Shown: piece by piece, positions 8,789 through 16,706 of the stretch | Position numbering within the stretch: the stretch's first letter is position 1 | How the letters are laid out: the number at the start of each line of letters is the position of its first letter | Assembly: GCA_964634885.1 (NCBI GenBank) | Contig: CAZWLN010000005.1 | Span: forward strand, 113,046-177,045 | DNA from: DAINRZ01 sp964634885 | GTDB lineage: Bacteria > Bacteroidota > Ignavibacteria > Kapaibacteriales > UBA2268 | DNA: 64,000 nt | Direction: 5' to 3' | Program-made: the position numbers and the translations under genes | The notes under the pieces: generated by a model | Database searches by the model: none | The model's input: only the letters and a program-made list of their open reading frames with translations | Told to the model about the DNA's origin: nothing

Positions 8789-9739
8789 TCAGGGCCTTGC
8801 ACCAATCCTTACATTGGCGTTTATGCCGTATTTTTCAATCTGGTTCAGCAAAGCTTTAAGTCCGGCCATTGTCTTTTGAAATTCGGCAGAGAATTTCTCA
8901 TCATAGAGTAGTGTTGACACCGTGCCTTTTCCGTTTTTGATGTCCAGGGCAATGGCATTATAGTTCTTAATCAATACATCGAGGTTATCTTCGATGGTGC
9001 CTGTCCTTGACACTAATTTCTCAGCCGAAGCAATAATATTATTGACATTGTCAATCAGCGTGTCGGCTTTGACACCTGTGGAGCGGGCGAGATCATCGAG
9101 GGCGGAAGAAGCCGACCTGAGGTTTTTAATAGAAGCAGCAATGTCCTGCTTGTTTGCCTGGATGACCGAATTAAGGGCTGCAATCATCTCCTTTGAGGAA
9201 GTAACAGTAGTGCGGATGTCGGCCAGGAGGGATTTGTCCGCAAGGATGGAATTGACGGAAGAAGCTGTTGTGTCGAGCCTGTTAATAAGCAGTTTCAGGT
9301 CGCGGACGACAAGGTCTGCTTCCGAGAGCATTTCCGGCAGGTCGAAGACCCTGACACCCGGTATCGTATCCTTAAGGTTGAAAGGTGATGGGCTTGTTCC
9401 AGGAACAATTTCCACTTTTTTCCCGCCGGTGATTTCGAGCATAGCAATCTTTGCCGAGGCGTCGCTTTTCAGGTCGCCGATGTCGTCGATCTCGCCAAGG
9501 ACAATTACACATCCGTTACTGTTTAAGACACCTGTGACCGAGCCTCGTTCAACGCCGTTGATGACGATGGGGTCGGACTCCTTCAATCCACCGGAATTGC
9601 CGAACCTGAACACTAATTTGTTCGGGGCCGACGACACGCCGATGTTCCTCGCCAGCATCAGTCCGACGATGAAGAGGGCGATTGAAACAATTGTTACAAT
9701 TCCGACTTTTATCTCAGTTTTTCTTTGACTATTTTTCAT
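8789..9739 (-). CDS. MCE/MlaD-family lipid transport protein
   Basis: 316 residues. A short basic cytosolic N-terminus precedes one membrane anchor (VGIVTIVSIALFIVGLML, about 12-29), then an MCE domain (about 38-115) with LVFRFGNSGGLKESDPIVIN and GVERGSVTGV, the typical MlaD beginning. The rest is a long helical region with heptad character (about 130-310). MlaD proteins form hexameric rings that pass phospholipids between inner and outer membranes with an MlaE permease and MlaF ATPase; neither partner is adjacent here, so they must be encoded elsewhere or upstream in another unit. The gene lies just downstream of the ssb terminator and 79 bp ahead of the O-methyltransferase. Confidence 0.85.
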   Translation of the reverse strand: MKNSQRKTEIKVGIVTIVSIALFIVGLMLARNIGVSSAPNKLVFRFGNSGGLKESDPIVINGVERGSVTGVLNSNGCVIVLGEIDDIGDLKSDASAKIAMLEITGGKKVEIVPGTSPSPFNLKDTIPGVRVFDLPEMLSEADLVVRDLKLLINRLDTTASSVNSILADKSLLADIRTTVTSSKEMIAALNSVIQANKQDIAASIKNLRSASSALDDLARSTGVKADTLIDNVNNIIASAEKLVSRTGTIEDNLDVLIKNYNAIALDIKNGKGTVSTLLYDEKFSAEFQKTMAGLKALLNQIEKYGINANVRIGARP

Positions 9740-9749
9740 TGCTTTTAAA

Positions 9750-9774
9750 AATAAAAAAGCCCAAAAAGGGCTTT
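9750..9774 (-). terminator. terminator after ssb
   Basis: On the minus strand AAAGCCC, a TTTTT loop and GGGCTTT (arms 9756-9762 and 9768-9774) are followed by TTTATTTTT. It ends ssb transcription 28 bp past the stop and separates it from the MCE gene. Confidence 0.8.
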
Positions 9775-9801
9775 GGAAATTGATTTAATAAAAAAACCTG
9801 A

Positions 9802-10278
9802 TTAAAAAGACAATTCATCTCTGTGATGGCCTGAATCCCTGATCTCGTCTTCTTCAAGTGCAGGACTGTATTCAGCGTCAAAGTACAGTTCATCGCCAGA
9901 TATCATATCTTCGTCTTCATCGCCCAGGATGCTGCTTCTTTGCTTCTTCTGATCGAGTAAAAGCATGTTGTCAGCCAGGACTTCAACTACATGTTTGCGG
10001 TTCCCGTTTTTATCGTCGAAAGTACGTGTCTGGATCTTTCCTTCAATATAAACTCTTGAACCCTTGCCCACCAGTTTGTGTACGACTTCAGCCAATCCTC
10101 TCCAGGCGACAATCGTATGCCAGTCGGTATGTTCCTGGATATTGCTGTCCCTGTCTCTCCATGTTTCGGATGTTGCCAGGCGAAAAGAAGTTACCGGAAT
10201 ACCGCTGGGAGTGTACTTCAACTCCGGGTCTCTCCCAACATTACCAATGAGCATTACCTTATTTAATGTTCTCGACAT
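9802..10278 (-). CDS. ssb: single-stranded DNA-binding protein
   Basis: 158 residues from the ATG at 10278, which I prefer over the ATG at 10326 because it is preceded by AGAGGG and gives the standard SSB start MSRTLNKVMLIGNVGRDPEL. The OB fold spans about residues 1-110, with WRDRDSNIQEHTDWHTIVAWR (conserved aromatic residues for ssDNA stacking) shown here only in part: TDWHTIVAW and GSRVYIEGKIQTR. An acidic, Ser-rich tail ends in DELSF; in most SSBs the tip is DDDIPF, the docking site for replication and repair partners, so the tip is shortened but keeps acidic residues and a terminal Phe. Monocistronic, bracketed by terminators. Confidence 0.95.
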   Translation of the reverse strand: MSRTLNKVMLIGNVGRDPELKYTPSGIPVTSFRLATSETWRDRDSNIQEHTDWHTIVAWRGLAEVVHKLVGKGSRVYIEGKIQTRTFDDKNGNRKHVVEVLADNMLLLDQKKQRSSILGDEDEDMISGDELYFDAEYSPALEEDEIRDSGHHRDELSF

Positions 10279-10381
10279 AAACCCAACCCTCTTAACATAA
10301 CGTAATAACTTAGCCTTATCAACCATTAAAATAGAAAAAAAAATTAGAAATTAAAAGCAATAAATCGTAGAAGTCAGTGTT

Positions 10382-10436
10382 AATGAAAAAAAAATAAAAA
10401 AAAATACTTTTAATCACCCAGTGATCAAAAGTATTT
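10382..10436 (-). terminator. terminator of the flagellar filament operon
   Basis: A 16-bp imperfect stem, AAATACTTTTGATCAC (minus-strand view of 10421-10436) with GTGATTAAAAGTATTT (10402-10417), has a 3-nt loop and runs into TTTTATTTTTTTTT on the minus strand. It lies 32 bp past the FlgM-like gene and closes the fliS-fliD-flaG unit. Confidence 0.85.
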
Positions 10437-10467
10437 AAAAGTTAAAAAAGGACTAAGCAAGCCGGTG

Positions 10468-10737
10468 CTAATTCTTTGCCATTTCTTCGGGCGGCAGTTC
10501 CTGGTTGAGTTTGGTTGCCACTGCCCTGAAGATCTCCGGTTTGTTATAAGCTCCTGAGATTACTTTTGCCTCTATTGCGTTCAGATTCTTTGACTCGGCA
10601 GAAAGATCCAATTTGTCCGACCTCCCAATGTTCATTTTACCAATAGGAGCAACCGTAGTATTATCAACGACCTTGCCGGTAACTTCCTGCGTCGCTTTAA
10701 CTTGCCTGTCGTCGCTTTTTATCGGTTCTACATTCAT
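10468..10737 (-). CDS. small FlgM-like flagellar regulator (putative)
   Basis: 89 residues, no signal or membrane span. The second half reads DKLDLSAESKNLNAIEAKV then ISGAYNKPEIFRAVATKLN, which recalls the FlgM C-terminus (a DxVxLSxEA stretch, then an SGxYxxxxxxVAxKLxxEL helix), the part that binds sigma-28; the segment between these elements in typical FlgM is missing. FlgM holds FliA inactive until the hook is complete. The last position of a flagellin-chaperone operon and the sigma-28-type flagellin promoter nearby fit that role. The match is by pattern only; it could be an unrelated small flagellar protein. Confidence 0.45.
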   Translation of the reverse strand: MNVEPIKSDDRQVKATQEVTGKVVDNTTVAPIGKMNIGRSDKLDLSAESKNLNAIEAKVISGAYNKPEIFRAVATKLNQELPPEEMAKN

Positions 10738-10741
10738 TTCA

Positions 10742-11101
10742 TCATCTCTTTGTGTATATTAAAACTTTTTTATTATTCATCAACTTTTTTAACTCTATAC
10801 TCAAATTATCGACATGATTTTTAATTCCTTTAATTAAAATTTTATCTTTTTCCATTATTCTTGCGAGATAGGAGTCCCAGACCTCGCCGTTCCTGCTGAT
10901 GAACGCGGCGCCTTCTTCGCTTTTTGCCCATTCGTTCACACAGACCAGCAATTCCCTTCTTTTGGAATAGTGCTCCTTGAGTTCCTTAGTCATCGTCCGG
11001 TTGACTTTGGGTTGTTCGTCGAGAATTTTCCCGATGTTGTCGGTAATAATGTCAATCTCACGGAGATTGTCAAGTATTTGTTCGGCGCTAAACCTGGGCA
11101 T
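10742..11101 (-). CDS. small helical protein, putative FliT/FlgN-type flagellar chaperone
   Basis: 119 residues, almost wholly helical and charged (FSAEQILDNLREIDIITDNI at the N-terminus, NHVDNLSIELKKLMNNKK near the C-terminus), no signal peptide. Its size, helical make-up and place directly after fliS, fliD and flaG fit the FliT/FlgN class of export chaperones, which guard the filament cap protein FliD or hook-filament junction proteins and sometimes regulate transcription. Sequence similarity to those families is too weak for me to assert. The start overlaps the end of flaG by 14 bp and the stop lies 4 bp before the next gene, so translation is probably coupled. Confidence 0.55.
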   Translation of the reverse strand: MPRFSAEQILDNLREIDIITDNIGKILDEQPKVNRTMTKELKEHYSKRRELLVCVNEWAKSEEGAAFISRNGEVWDSYLARIMEKDKILIKGIKNHVDNLSIELKKLMNNKKVLIYTKR

Positions 11102-11531
11102 TTGTTACCTGTCCGGTTGTTTCCATCAATTTTGCAACAATCTTCGCTATTTTCAGCGTAATTTCAGGCGGGAACTGTTTCAGGACTTCTTTCGAAGAGG
11201 AGTCAACCACCTGCATTACCATCATGTCCACATCCTTATCCATCTTGTACTGGATGTCAACATTGTCGTTACCGAGAGTCGTCTTTACAATCTCAGCCAG
11301 TTTTGAATAGTCCACGGATTTTGTGGCGTCTTCTTTGGGCTGTTCTGCCTGCTGTACAGTTGTCTCTTTGGGTGTAACGGCTGTTTCTTTGTTTACGACA
11401 GCAGTGGTTGTTTCCGGTCTTTGTCCTTGACTGCTTTCCTGATTTATTGACTTTGCAGTTGTTCCTGACTCAATTTCCTGAACGAGATTATTCAATATTG
11501 TTGGCGGTAAACCTGTAATTGGACTAACCAT
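11088..11531 (-). CDS. flaG: FlaG family flagellar protein
   Basis: 147 residues. The first ~75 are a Gln/Thr/Lys-rich, low-complexity stretch. The C-terminal ~70 residues carry the FlaG core: NVDIQYKMDKDVDMMVMQVV followed by DSSSKEVLKQFPPEITLKIA, matching the family pattern of a beta-hairpin, then V-I/V-D then the (R/K)(Q)(I/F)PPE signature. FlaG proteins affect filament length and are usually encoded next to fliD, as here. A good ribosome-binding site (GGAGGT, 5 nt ahead of the ATG) supports the start. It is longer than most FlaG proteins because of the N-terminal extension. Confidence 0.85.
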   Translation of the reverse strand: MVSPITGLPPTILNNLVQEIESGTTAKSINQESSQGQRPETTTAVVNKETAVTPKETTVQQAEQPKEDATKSVDYSKLAEIVKTTLGNDNVDIQYKMDKDVDMMVMQVVDSSSKEVLKQFPPEITLKIAKIVAKLMETTGQVTNAQV

Positions 11532-11587
11532 TGTTACCTCCGATTATCATTTGTTTTCGATATGTAATTGAAATATGGCATAATCTA

Positions 11588-13060
11588 TTAATAACTTGAT
11601 GAACTTGAACTTACAAGGCTGTATTGGCTTTGGGCCTCGAGATAGACTTCGAGCATCGATTCATATTGCTTCCTCATTGTATCGGCCTGTTTGTCGATAA
11701 GCGATTCGACTTCCGAATACCTGTCTTCGAGGTCGTCGATCTGGCTTGTCAGGGACAATGTCCTCGAGGTGATCAGGTTGTTGGAACCAGTCAGTCCTTC
11801 GATGGCGTCGTTGAGTTTGGCAATGAAGCCGTCAGCCGAAGTGAAAAGGTCTGCTACCTTTTGCGGATCGTCTTTGAGGAGAGTCTCAAGGTCGTCAGTG
11901 CTGCTGAAAGACAGTGTACCGTCCGACTTGACTTTAATGCCCAGTTCAGTCAGCCTGGTAGGATTGCCGGAACTGAGGCCCGACACAGCTTCGGTTGCAA
12001 CAGATCTCAAGGTATATCTGAGGTTGTTGATGGACGATTCGCTGCGAAGTACCGTTGTACTGCTCGAAACAAACTGTACCAGTTCATTGTATGCTGTAAT
12101 CAGGGGCGTAACGAAGTCTTTGACTGCATCCGTATTGACGTCGGTGTTAATGGTGATTGCCGAGTCTGTTGTTTCCTGTGCTTTTGTCAGGGTAATCGTC
12201 ATGCCTGTCAGAGCGTCTTCGATCTCGTTGGAGTTGCGGGAAACTTTGATGCCGCCGAGAATTACTTCGGAATTGAGCAGATTCTTGCTGGCGTTCTGGT
12301 AGCCGGCGCCGGTTTCCGTAGCAACTGTCCTCGAAGTTCCTTCCGGGGTCAGGTCGGCAGTGGTAATGCCGAGTTTTGCCAGGACTGCCGAATCTGTGAA
12401 TTTGACGGCGTAGTCAGCGCCTGTTTCACTCGAGGTGAAAGACAGGCGTCCGGTTGTGTCCGTGTCCTGCACGAGGGTGGCGTTCAGGGCCAGGTCGTCG
12501 GTTTCTTCGTCTCCGTCTTCGTCAACATCATATTTATTTATTGCATTTGCGATTTTGGTCATTGCTTCCTTGGCAGTTTCAGTACCTGTAAAATTCACTG
12601 TAACGTTTATTGTTTTGTCGTTAACTGTGAAGCTAATGTTCTGGTCGCCTGTAATGTCGCTGAAAGCAGTAGTGTCGTCCAGTGTCATTTGCCTGGAAAC
12701 GAGTGTGTCGTTGGTAGCAAGCCTGTTGACTTTTGCTGTCGTTGTGCCGATGAGTGCATTGCCCTCAGCTTCTACAGAGAAGTAGTCGCTGTCCGAGAGG
12801 GTGACTTTTTTTGTAGCGAATTCATCGTTTATATCCGAAGCATCATATGTATCGAGGTTGCCGACCAATGAGTTAAGCTTTGTTTTCAGGTTCGAATAGA
12901 AAGTCTTTTTCGTATTCAGAGACGAGATTTTGTTGTTGATGGTGTCGAGCCTGTCCTGTTGCGATGCTTTGTAAGAAGCAACCAACTGTTCGCTCATACT
13001 TGCCGATGAACTCGAAGAGCCCGTACTCGAATTGAGATAAGATGCCAGTATATCAGACAT
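11588..13060 (-). CDS. fliD: flagellar filament cap protein FliD (HAP2)
   Basis: 490 residues, typical for FliD. The N-terminal FliD_N region includes a Ser-rich stretch and a helical segment (QDRLDTINNKISSLNTKK, about 35-52); the middle has the variable Thr/Asp-rich domains exposed on the filament tip; the C-terminal FliD_C region (about 265-480) includes DAVKDFVTPLITAYNELVQF and IDDLEDRYSEVESLIDKQ, the conserved heptad helix, and ends in a Ser-rich tail. FliD pentamers cap the growing filament and insert flagellin; FliS and FliT-class chaperones, whose candidate genes flank it, assist export. Lies 14 bp after fliS. Confidence 0.93.
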   Translation of the reverse strand: MSDILASYLNSSTGSSSSSASMSEQLVASYKASQQDRLDTINNKISSLNTKKTFYSNLKTKLNSLVGNLDTYDASDINDEFATKKVTLSDSDYFSVEAEGNALIGTTTAKVNRLATNDTLVSRQMTLDDTTAFSDITGDQNISFTVNDKTINVTVNFTGTETAKEAMTKIANAINKYDVDEDGDEETDDLALNATLVQDTDTTGRLSFTSSETGADYAVKFTDSAVLAKLGITTADLTPEGTSRTVATETGAGYQNASKNLLNSEVILGGIKVSRNSNEIEDALTGMTITLTKAQETTDSAITINTDVNTDAVKDFVTPLITAYNELVQFVSSSTTVLRSESSINNLRYTLRSVATEAVSGLSSGNPTRLTELGIKVKSDGTLSFSSTDDLETLLKDDPQKVADLFTSADGFIAKLNDAIEGLTGSNNLITSRTLSLTSQIDDLEDRYSEVESLIDKQADTMRKQYESMLEVYLEAQSQYSLVSSSSSSY

Positions 13061-13074
13061 TGTGCACTCCCTGC

Positions 13075-13428
13075 TTATTCAAAATTATATGCTTTAGCCC
13101 ATGCGTCCCGCATCTCTTTAATGATATAGACAGCCTGGTCGATGTTTCTCTGGAAAATGCATCTCTGGCAGTATTCATAGAGTCGGTAAAGCCTTGTCGA
13201 TATTTCTTCGTAGTCGAAATTCAGGGCGCCCATTAGTTCGATCAGTACTTTACTCATCTTTTGGGTGTCGTTCCTTTTTGCGCTTACGAGGAAGAGATCG
13301 TACATTTTCAGAATGATTTTCTCCTTGCTCCACGAGAGTACTTCCTGTTCCAGGTAAGAGGGTATCTTTCCGTCTTTACCTGTCCCGTAAGCTTTAGAAG
13401 CTGCTATTTTCTGGGCTGTTGTAGCCAT
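13075..13428 (-). CDS. fliS: flagellin export chaperone FliS
   Basis: 117 residues. The family signature of four helices is visible: the YLEQEVLSWSKEKIILKMYD segment corresponds to the usual v-xx-SPxELIxMLYD region, followed by FLVSAKRNDTQKMSKVLIEL and a C-terminal helix ending KEMRDAWAKA. FliS binds the C-terminal disordered domain of flagellin and stops it polymerising in the cytosol before export. It lies directly downstream of flagellin, separated by a hairpin, and upstream of fliD. Confidence 0.9.
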   Translation of the reverse strand: MATTAQKIAASKAYGTGKDGKIPSYLEQEVLSWSKEKIILKMYDLFLVSAKRNDTQKMSKVLIELMGALNFDYEEISTRLYRLYEYCQRCIFQRNIDQAVYIIKEMRDAWAKAYNFE

Positions 13429-13463
13429 TCTTATTAATCCTTATTAATTTATCTACAAATTGT

Positions 13464-13494
13464 AAGAAAGGCGAATGTTGTATTCGCCTTTCTT
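13464..13494 (-). terminator. 13-bp perfect hairpin between flagellin and fliS
   Basis: aagaaaggcgaat (13464-13476) and attcgcctttctt (13482-13494) are perfectly complementary with a 5-nt loop. On the minus strand, the direction of transcription, the stem ends in CTTTCTT without a long T-run, so it may be a partial terminator that lets some read-through into fliS-fliD, or a 3' stabiliser of flagellin mRNA. In the plus direction it is followed by seven A residues. Confidence 0.7.
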
Positions 13495-13526
13495 AAAAAA
13501 ACTACCTGACATGATGTTCACTTTAA

Positions 13527-14489
13527 TTAACCGAACAACTGCAGGAATGCCGAGGGATTTTGGTTTGCCTGCGACAGTGATATCAACGATGTCTGCTGCA
13601 GGAACTGTGCTTTGACAAGGTCGAGCTGTTCCTGAGCTACGTCAGCATCCTGAATCCTCGAAATAGCTGCATTGTAGTTAGTGATCTGTGAATTCAGCAA
13701 CTCCTCCTGCGAGTTCAGTCTCACCTGAATACCACCAAGGTAAGCTGCTACTTTGTTCACATTCTCTAATGCCGTGCCCAGGCTTGTAATTGTCGATGAA
13801 ATCTGGTCAACGCTGAAGATTCCCAGACTGTCGGCTGTAATCGAGTTAAGCGATTCGAGGCTCAAACCTGTAACACCTGCAAAGTTTGTCGTCATTGCGC
13901 CGGCGCCGTTTGCGTTTGTTGCGTCGTTGGTGGCGTTGAGGTCGAAACCTCCTTCAATACCGTAATCGGTATTGTTCTTGGTAAGGTCAACTCCGATGGT
14001 CAACAGGGCATTATTTGCATAGTAGCCTATTGTCCAGTCGCCGGAATATGAACCCTGCAAGAGCTGTTTGCCGCCGAATACTGTCGAATCGACAACGAAT
14101 TGGATCTGCTGTGCAAGCCTGTATGCACTTTGGGCAAGAGCAACTTTTTCTGCTGTACCTAATGCGCCCGATGAAGCTGTTGCAGCGGAGTCCTTGATCT
14201 GGGTCAACATTGTGTTGATGTTGTCAAGGGCGTCCTGAGAGATCGCCGTTACGTTCTGTGCCTCGCCGGTTGCATTGACTGCAGACTTTAAGGCGCCGTT
14301 ACGTGCTGACAATGACCTCGAAGTAATGTACCCGGCAACGTCGTCTGCTGCTGAGTTGATTCTTTTACCGGTTGACAGTCGTAACTGAGCTGTGGCGATC
14401 GAACTGTTGGACTTCATTAAAGCGGTGTAGGCATTTTCCGCGGGAGTATTTGTACGAATTCTCCCTCCACCTGATATTGCTGTTGGCAT
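13527..14489 (-). CDS. fliC: flagellin
   Basis: 320 residues from the ATG at 14489, chosen because GGAGG sits 8 nt upstream; a longer frame starts at 14531 but lacks one. The N-terminal D0/D1 region is present: GGRIRTNTPAENAYTALMKS, STGKRINSAADDVAGY, then SARNGALKSAVNATGEAQN and ISQDALDNINTMLTQIKD. The central variable domain is short (about residues 145-225). The C-terminal D1/D0 region ends in SLISLSQANQNPSAFLQLF, the typical flagellin terminus. Before RIRTN there is a short MPTAISGGG extension. It is led by a sigma-28-type promoter and followed by fliS. A flagellin in a genome with T9SS cargo argues against ordinary Bacteroidetes. Confidence 0.95.
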   Translation of the reverse strand: MPTAISGGGRIRTNTPAENAYTALMKSNSSIATAQLRLSTGKRINSAADDVAGYITSRSLSARNGALKSAVNATGEAQNVTAISQDALDNINTMLTQIKDSAATASSGALGTAEKVALAQSAYRLAQQIQFVVDSTVFGGKQLLQGSYSGDWTIGYYANNALLTIGVDLTKNNTDYGIEGGFDLNATNDATNANGAGAMTTNFAGVTGLSLESLNSITADSLGIFSVDQISSTITSLGTALENVNKVAAYLGGIQVRLNSQEELLNSQITNYNAAISRIQDADVAQEQLDLVKAQFLQQTSLISLSQANQNPSAFLQLFG

Positions 14490-14564
14490 ATAAACCTCCG
14501 TGTAATTAATTGATTCCGGGCATCCTGCCAACTTTACAACTACTTAGTTTCCTCTTAAACCCAA

Positions 14565-14591
14565 TTTTCGTCACTAAAAAATGAAACTTTA
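14565..14591 (-). promoter_or_regulatory. sigma-28 (FliA)-type promoter of flagellin
   Basis: On the minus strand TAAAGTTT (14584-14591) is a perfect -35 match to the FliA consensus, followed after exactly 11 nt by GACGAAAA (14565-14572), six of eight bases of the GCCGATAA -10 box. This gives a transcript start near 14558 and a leader of about 70 nt carrying the GGAGG site of flagellin. The 11-nt spacing is the FliA norm. Confidence 0.8.
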
Positions 14592-14631
14592 GTTTTTTTA
14601 CTAAATTATTTCATTTTTTTACAATTCGGGC

Positions 14632-15258
14632 TCAGTAGTCCTTTTTTTTAGTTTTTAAAAGAACGTCATATGTTTTTTTAATCAATTCTGCTTCAGCAAA
14701 ATATATGCCATATAATCTTGCTGTTGTATTTGGCAAAGCTTCAATTATAATGTACTCTGTACTGTTTAGTGCGGTACTGCCGTAGTATATCGTGTCACAG
14801 TCAACTGTAATGGTTACCAATGCACCGTCGTTTTTGATCTTGATTCGTTTGTCGGATTTATTTTCTATTATTAATGAATTGAAAGTCCTGAGGACTTTGT
14901 CGTTTTCTTTCACTGTGCAACCGTGTGTTGTGTAGTCAAATTCCATTCGGGGATGGGTGTCGAAGTCATTGACAACCGTCCTGAAGTAGAATTTCAAGCC
15001 TTCGCCTTCCTGTATGTTTACTGAAAAATCGGCCAGTAGTTGGGAGACGAGAAGTGTACGGAGGGCAATCCTGGCTCCGGGACGGAGTGTCAGGTGGTTC
15101 AGGCCCGTTACGTCTAAACTTTCGATGGTGGACAGGTTTTCCCCTAAGATCAGGTATTCCGATTCCTGGTTCAAAAGGAATTCCTTCGGGGCAAACAACC
15201 AGTGGCATGATGTGGCGAGCAGCGCCGTCAGGATTATTAGTATTTTTATTGTTCTCAT
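14632..15258 (-). CDS. lipoprotein of unknown function
   Basis: 208 residues beginning with a lipoprotein signal peptide (MRTIKILIILTALLATSC; lipidated Cys18). The mature part is beta-strand rich, with repeated short strands such as NLSTIESLDVTGLNHLTLRP and ADFSVNIQEGEGLKFYFR, and ends in a Lys-rich KTKKKDY. The fold looks like a compact beta domain, but I do not recognise it. It is the last gene in the envelope run with the PBP and PorE-like genes, 15 bp after a surface barrel-like lipoprotein, and its 3' end lies 40 bp from the flagellin promoter with no evident terminator between them. Confidence 0.7.
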   Translation of the reverse strand: MRTIKILIILTALLATSCHWLFAPKEFLLNQESEYLILGENLSTIESLDVTGLNHLTLRPGARIALRTLLVSQLLADFSVNIQEGEGLKFYFRTVVNDFDTHPRMEFDYTTHGCTVKENDKVLRTFNSLIIENKSDKRIKIKNDGALVTITVDCDTIYYGSTALNSTEYIIIEALPNTTARLYGIYFAEAELIKKTYDVLLKTKKKDY

Positions 15259-15273
15259 GGTAGCGCCTCGGCT

Positions 15274-16671
15274 CTATTTATTATATCGTAATTCCTGGGG
15301 GAAGAATATTCTGTCGAGGAAGCCGAAGCTGATCCCGAAATAGAAATTGGAGATTTTGTTGGATTCGCCGAATGCGTCTGTTGCGTCTGTACCGTAATCA
15401 GTTGATTTGCTGCCGGTTACATAGCCGAGGTTAAAGCTGAAGTTGAATTCGTTGCTGATCTTCAGGTTCAGTTTAGCACCGATGTGTAAGAAGCCGGAAG
15501 GATAGTAATTGTATTCGATGAAGGGATCGACACTGAGTTCATCTTCAATTACCGTCTGCCAGTAGCCTAACCTGATGGGCAGGATGCCCATACCCCATTC
15601 GTTGTCGCCGAGAACCATCAGGTTTATTAGTGATGTACCTGCATAGAACTGGTTGTTCAGGAATGGGAGAGCTACTTCACCGTGTAACAGTCTCAGGGAG
15701 AAGCCGGTGATGATGGTGTTCTCATCGCTTTCGGTCAAAGCCGTCGAGTCGGTACCGGGAGCCGAGAGCAGGCCGACCTGAAGTACTCCGAGGTTCCAGG
15801 AGGAGTGTTCGTGATCTTTCCATTCCTTGTATGTTTCAGGCACGATGTTGACGAAGTCCAGAAATGAAATGCCAATGCCGAAATAGGGTGCAACGACACT
15901 TGAACTGGTTTTTGTTCCGGAGGTCTTAAAGGACCTGATCTGTGGCGACCACTCCTGGTTTACTCCTATTGCAAGGCCGAGGTATGCGCGCAGGTTAAAC
16001 CCGCCGATGGAGCCTGCTTCGATCGACCCCGACAAATTAATGTACTGTGAAGGATACCATCCGAAACCGAAAGCAGGTGTCAACGCTACGTATGGTATTT
16101 CTTCCCTGAGGAAAAAGCGTTTTCTTACATAAATCGGGAAAACCGACATCAGCGTGTTTTTCAGCCTGCTGTCGGGTGCGATGATCTCCATGACGGAAGT
16201 GCCGTATGTCCAGTTTTTGGCGTCCCTGAACCACCTGAGCCGCCATTCGCCGATGCCGAACCTGTACAGTCCACCACGGAAGACAGAGTTGTCGTTAGCG
16301 TCGAAGTTGGTGTTTACTTTGCTGAAATCGGGGAAAATGCCGAACATCCCGGTTCCCAGGGCGTATTCCTTTTCGCCGGTAAACATAAGGCCGACGCTTT
16401 CAAAAACACCGAACCGGATGAAGTCCGGGTATTCCCTGACGACCAGCGAGTCTCTGGTCATCGTTACCCTGTTGAATTCCAGCACTCTGGAGGAGGGGTA
16501 AATGACGCCGTTGTCGCGGTTACCGGGGGCGTTCTGGTTGGTAATGTTGTAAGTAGTGTCCTTTTCAGTGATGGTGTGCAGGTCGATTTCTGTCCTGGTC
16601 ATTATACTCGTGCAGCTTGCCATCAGAAGGACCGTTGCAGTCAGGAAAGCCGTAAATCTGAGTTTTTTCAT
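15274..16671 (-). CDS. outer-membrane barrel-like lipoprotein
   Basis: 465 residues with a lipobox signal (LLMASC, Cys20). From about residue 85 the chain shows repeated amphipathic strands with Gly/aromatic pattern (FGVFESVGLMFTGEKEYALG, INLSGSIEAGSIGGFNLRAY, IRLGYWQTVIEDELSVDPFI) and the C-terminal part NFYFGISFGFLDRIFFPQEL is barrel-like. A lipidated N-terminus on a barrel-like protein is uncommon; the Cys could instead be in an ordinary signal peptide. It is 35 bp downstream of an FAH-family hydrolase in the same unit. No family identified. Confidence 0.65.
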   Translation of the reverse strand: MKKLRFTAFLTATVLLMASCTSIMTRTEIDLHTITEKDTTYNITNQNAPGNRDNGVIYPSSRVLEFNRVTMTRDSLVVREYPDFIRFGVFESVGLMFTGEKEYALGTGMFGIFPDFSKVNTNFDANDNSVFRGGLYRFGIGEWRLRWFRDAKNWTYGTSVMEIIAPDSRLKNTLMSVFPIYVRKRFFLREEIPYVALTPAFGFGWYPSQYINLSGSIEAGSIGGFNLRAYLGLAIGVNQEWSPQIRSFKTSGTKTSSSVVAPYFGIGISFLDFVNIVPETYKEWKDHEHSSWNLGVLQVGLLSAPGTDSTALTESDENTIITGFSLRLLHGEVALPFLNNQFYAGTSLINLMVLGDNEWGMGILPIRLGYWQTVIEDELSVDPFIEYNYYPSGFLHIGAKLNLKISNEFNFSFNLGYVTGSKSTDYGTDATDAFGESNKISNFYFGISFGFLDRIFFPQELRYNK

Positions 16672-16706
16672 ATTTATCTACTTTTGTTTTACAATACTTA
16701 TCGCAA

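Noticed and set aside
11624..12871. Long plus-strand frame opposite fliD (415 residues)
   Set aside because: Cys/Phe-rich shadow of the Ser/Asp/Thr codons in fliD; no start signal or domain.
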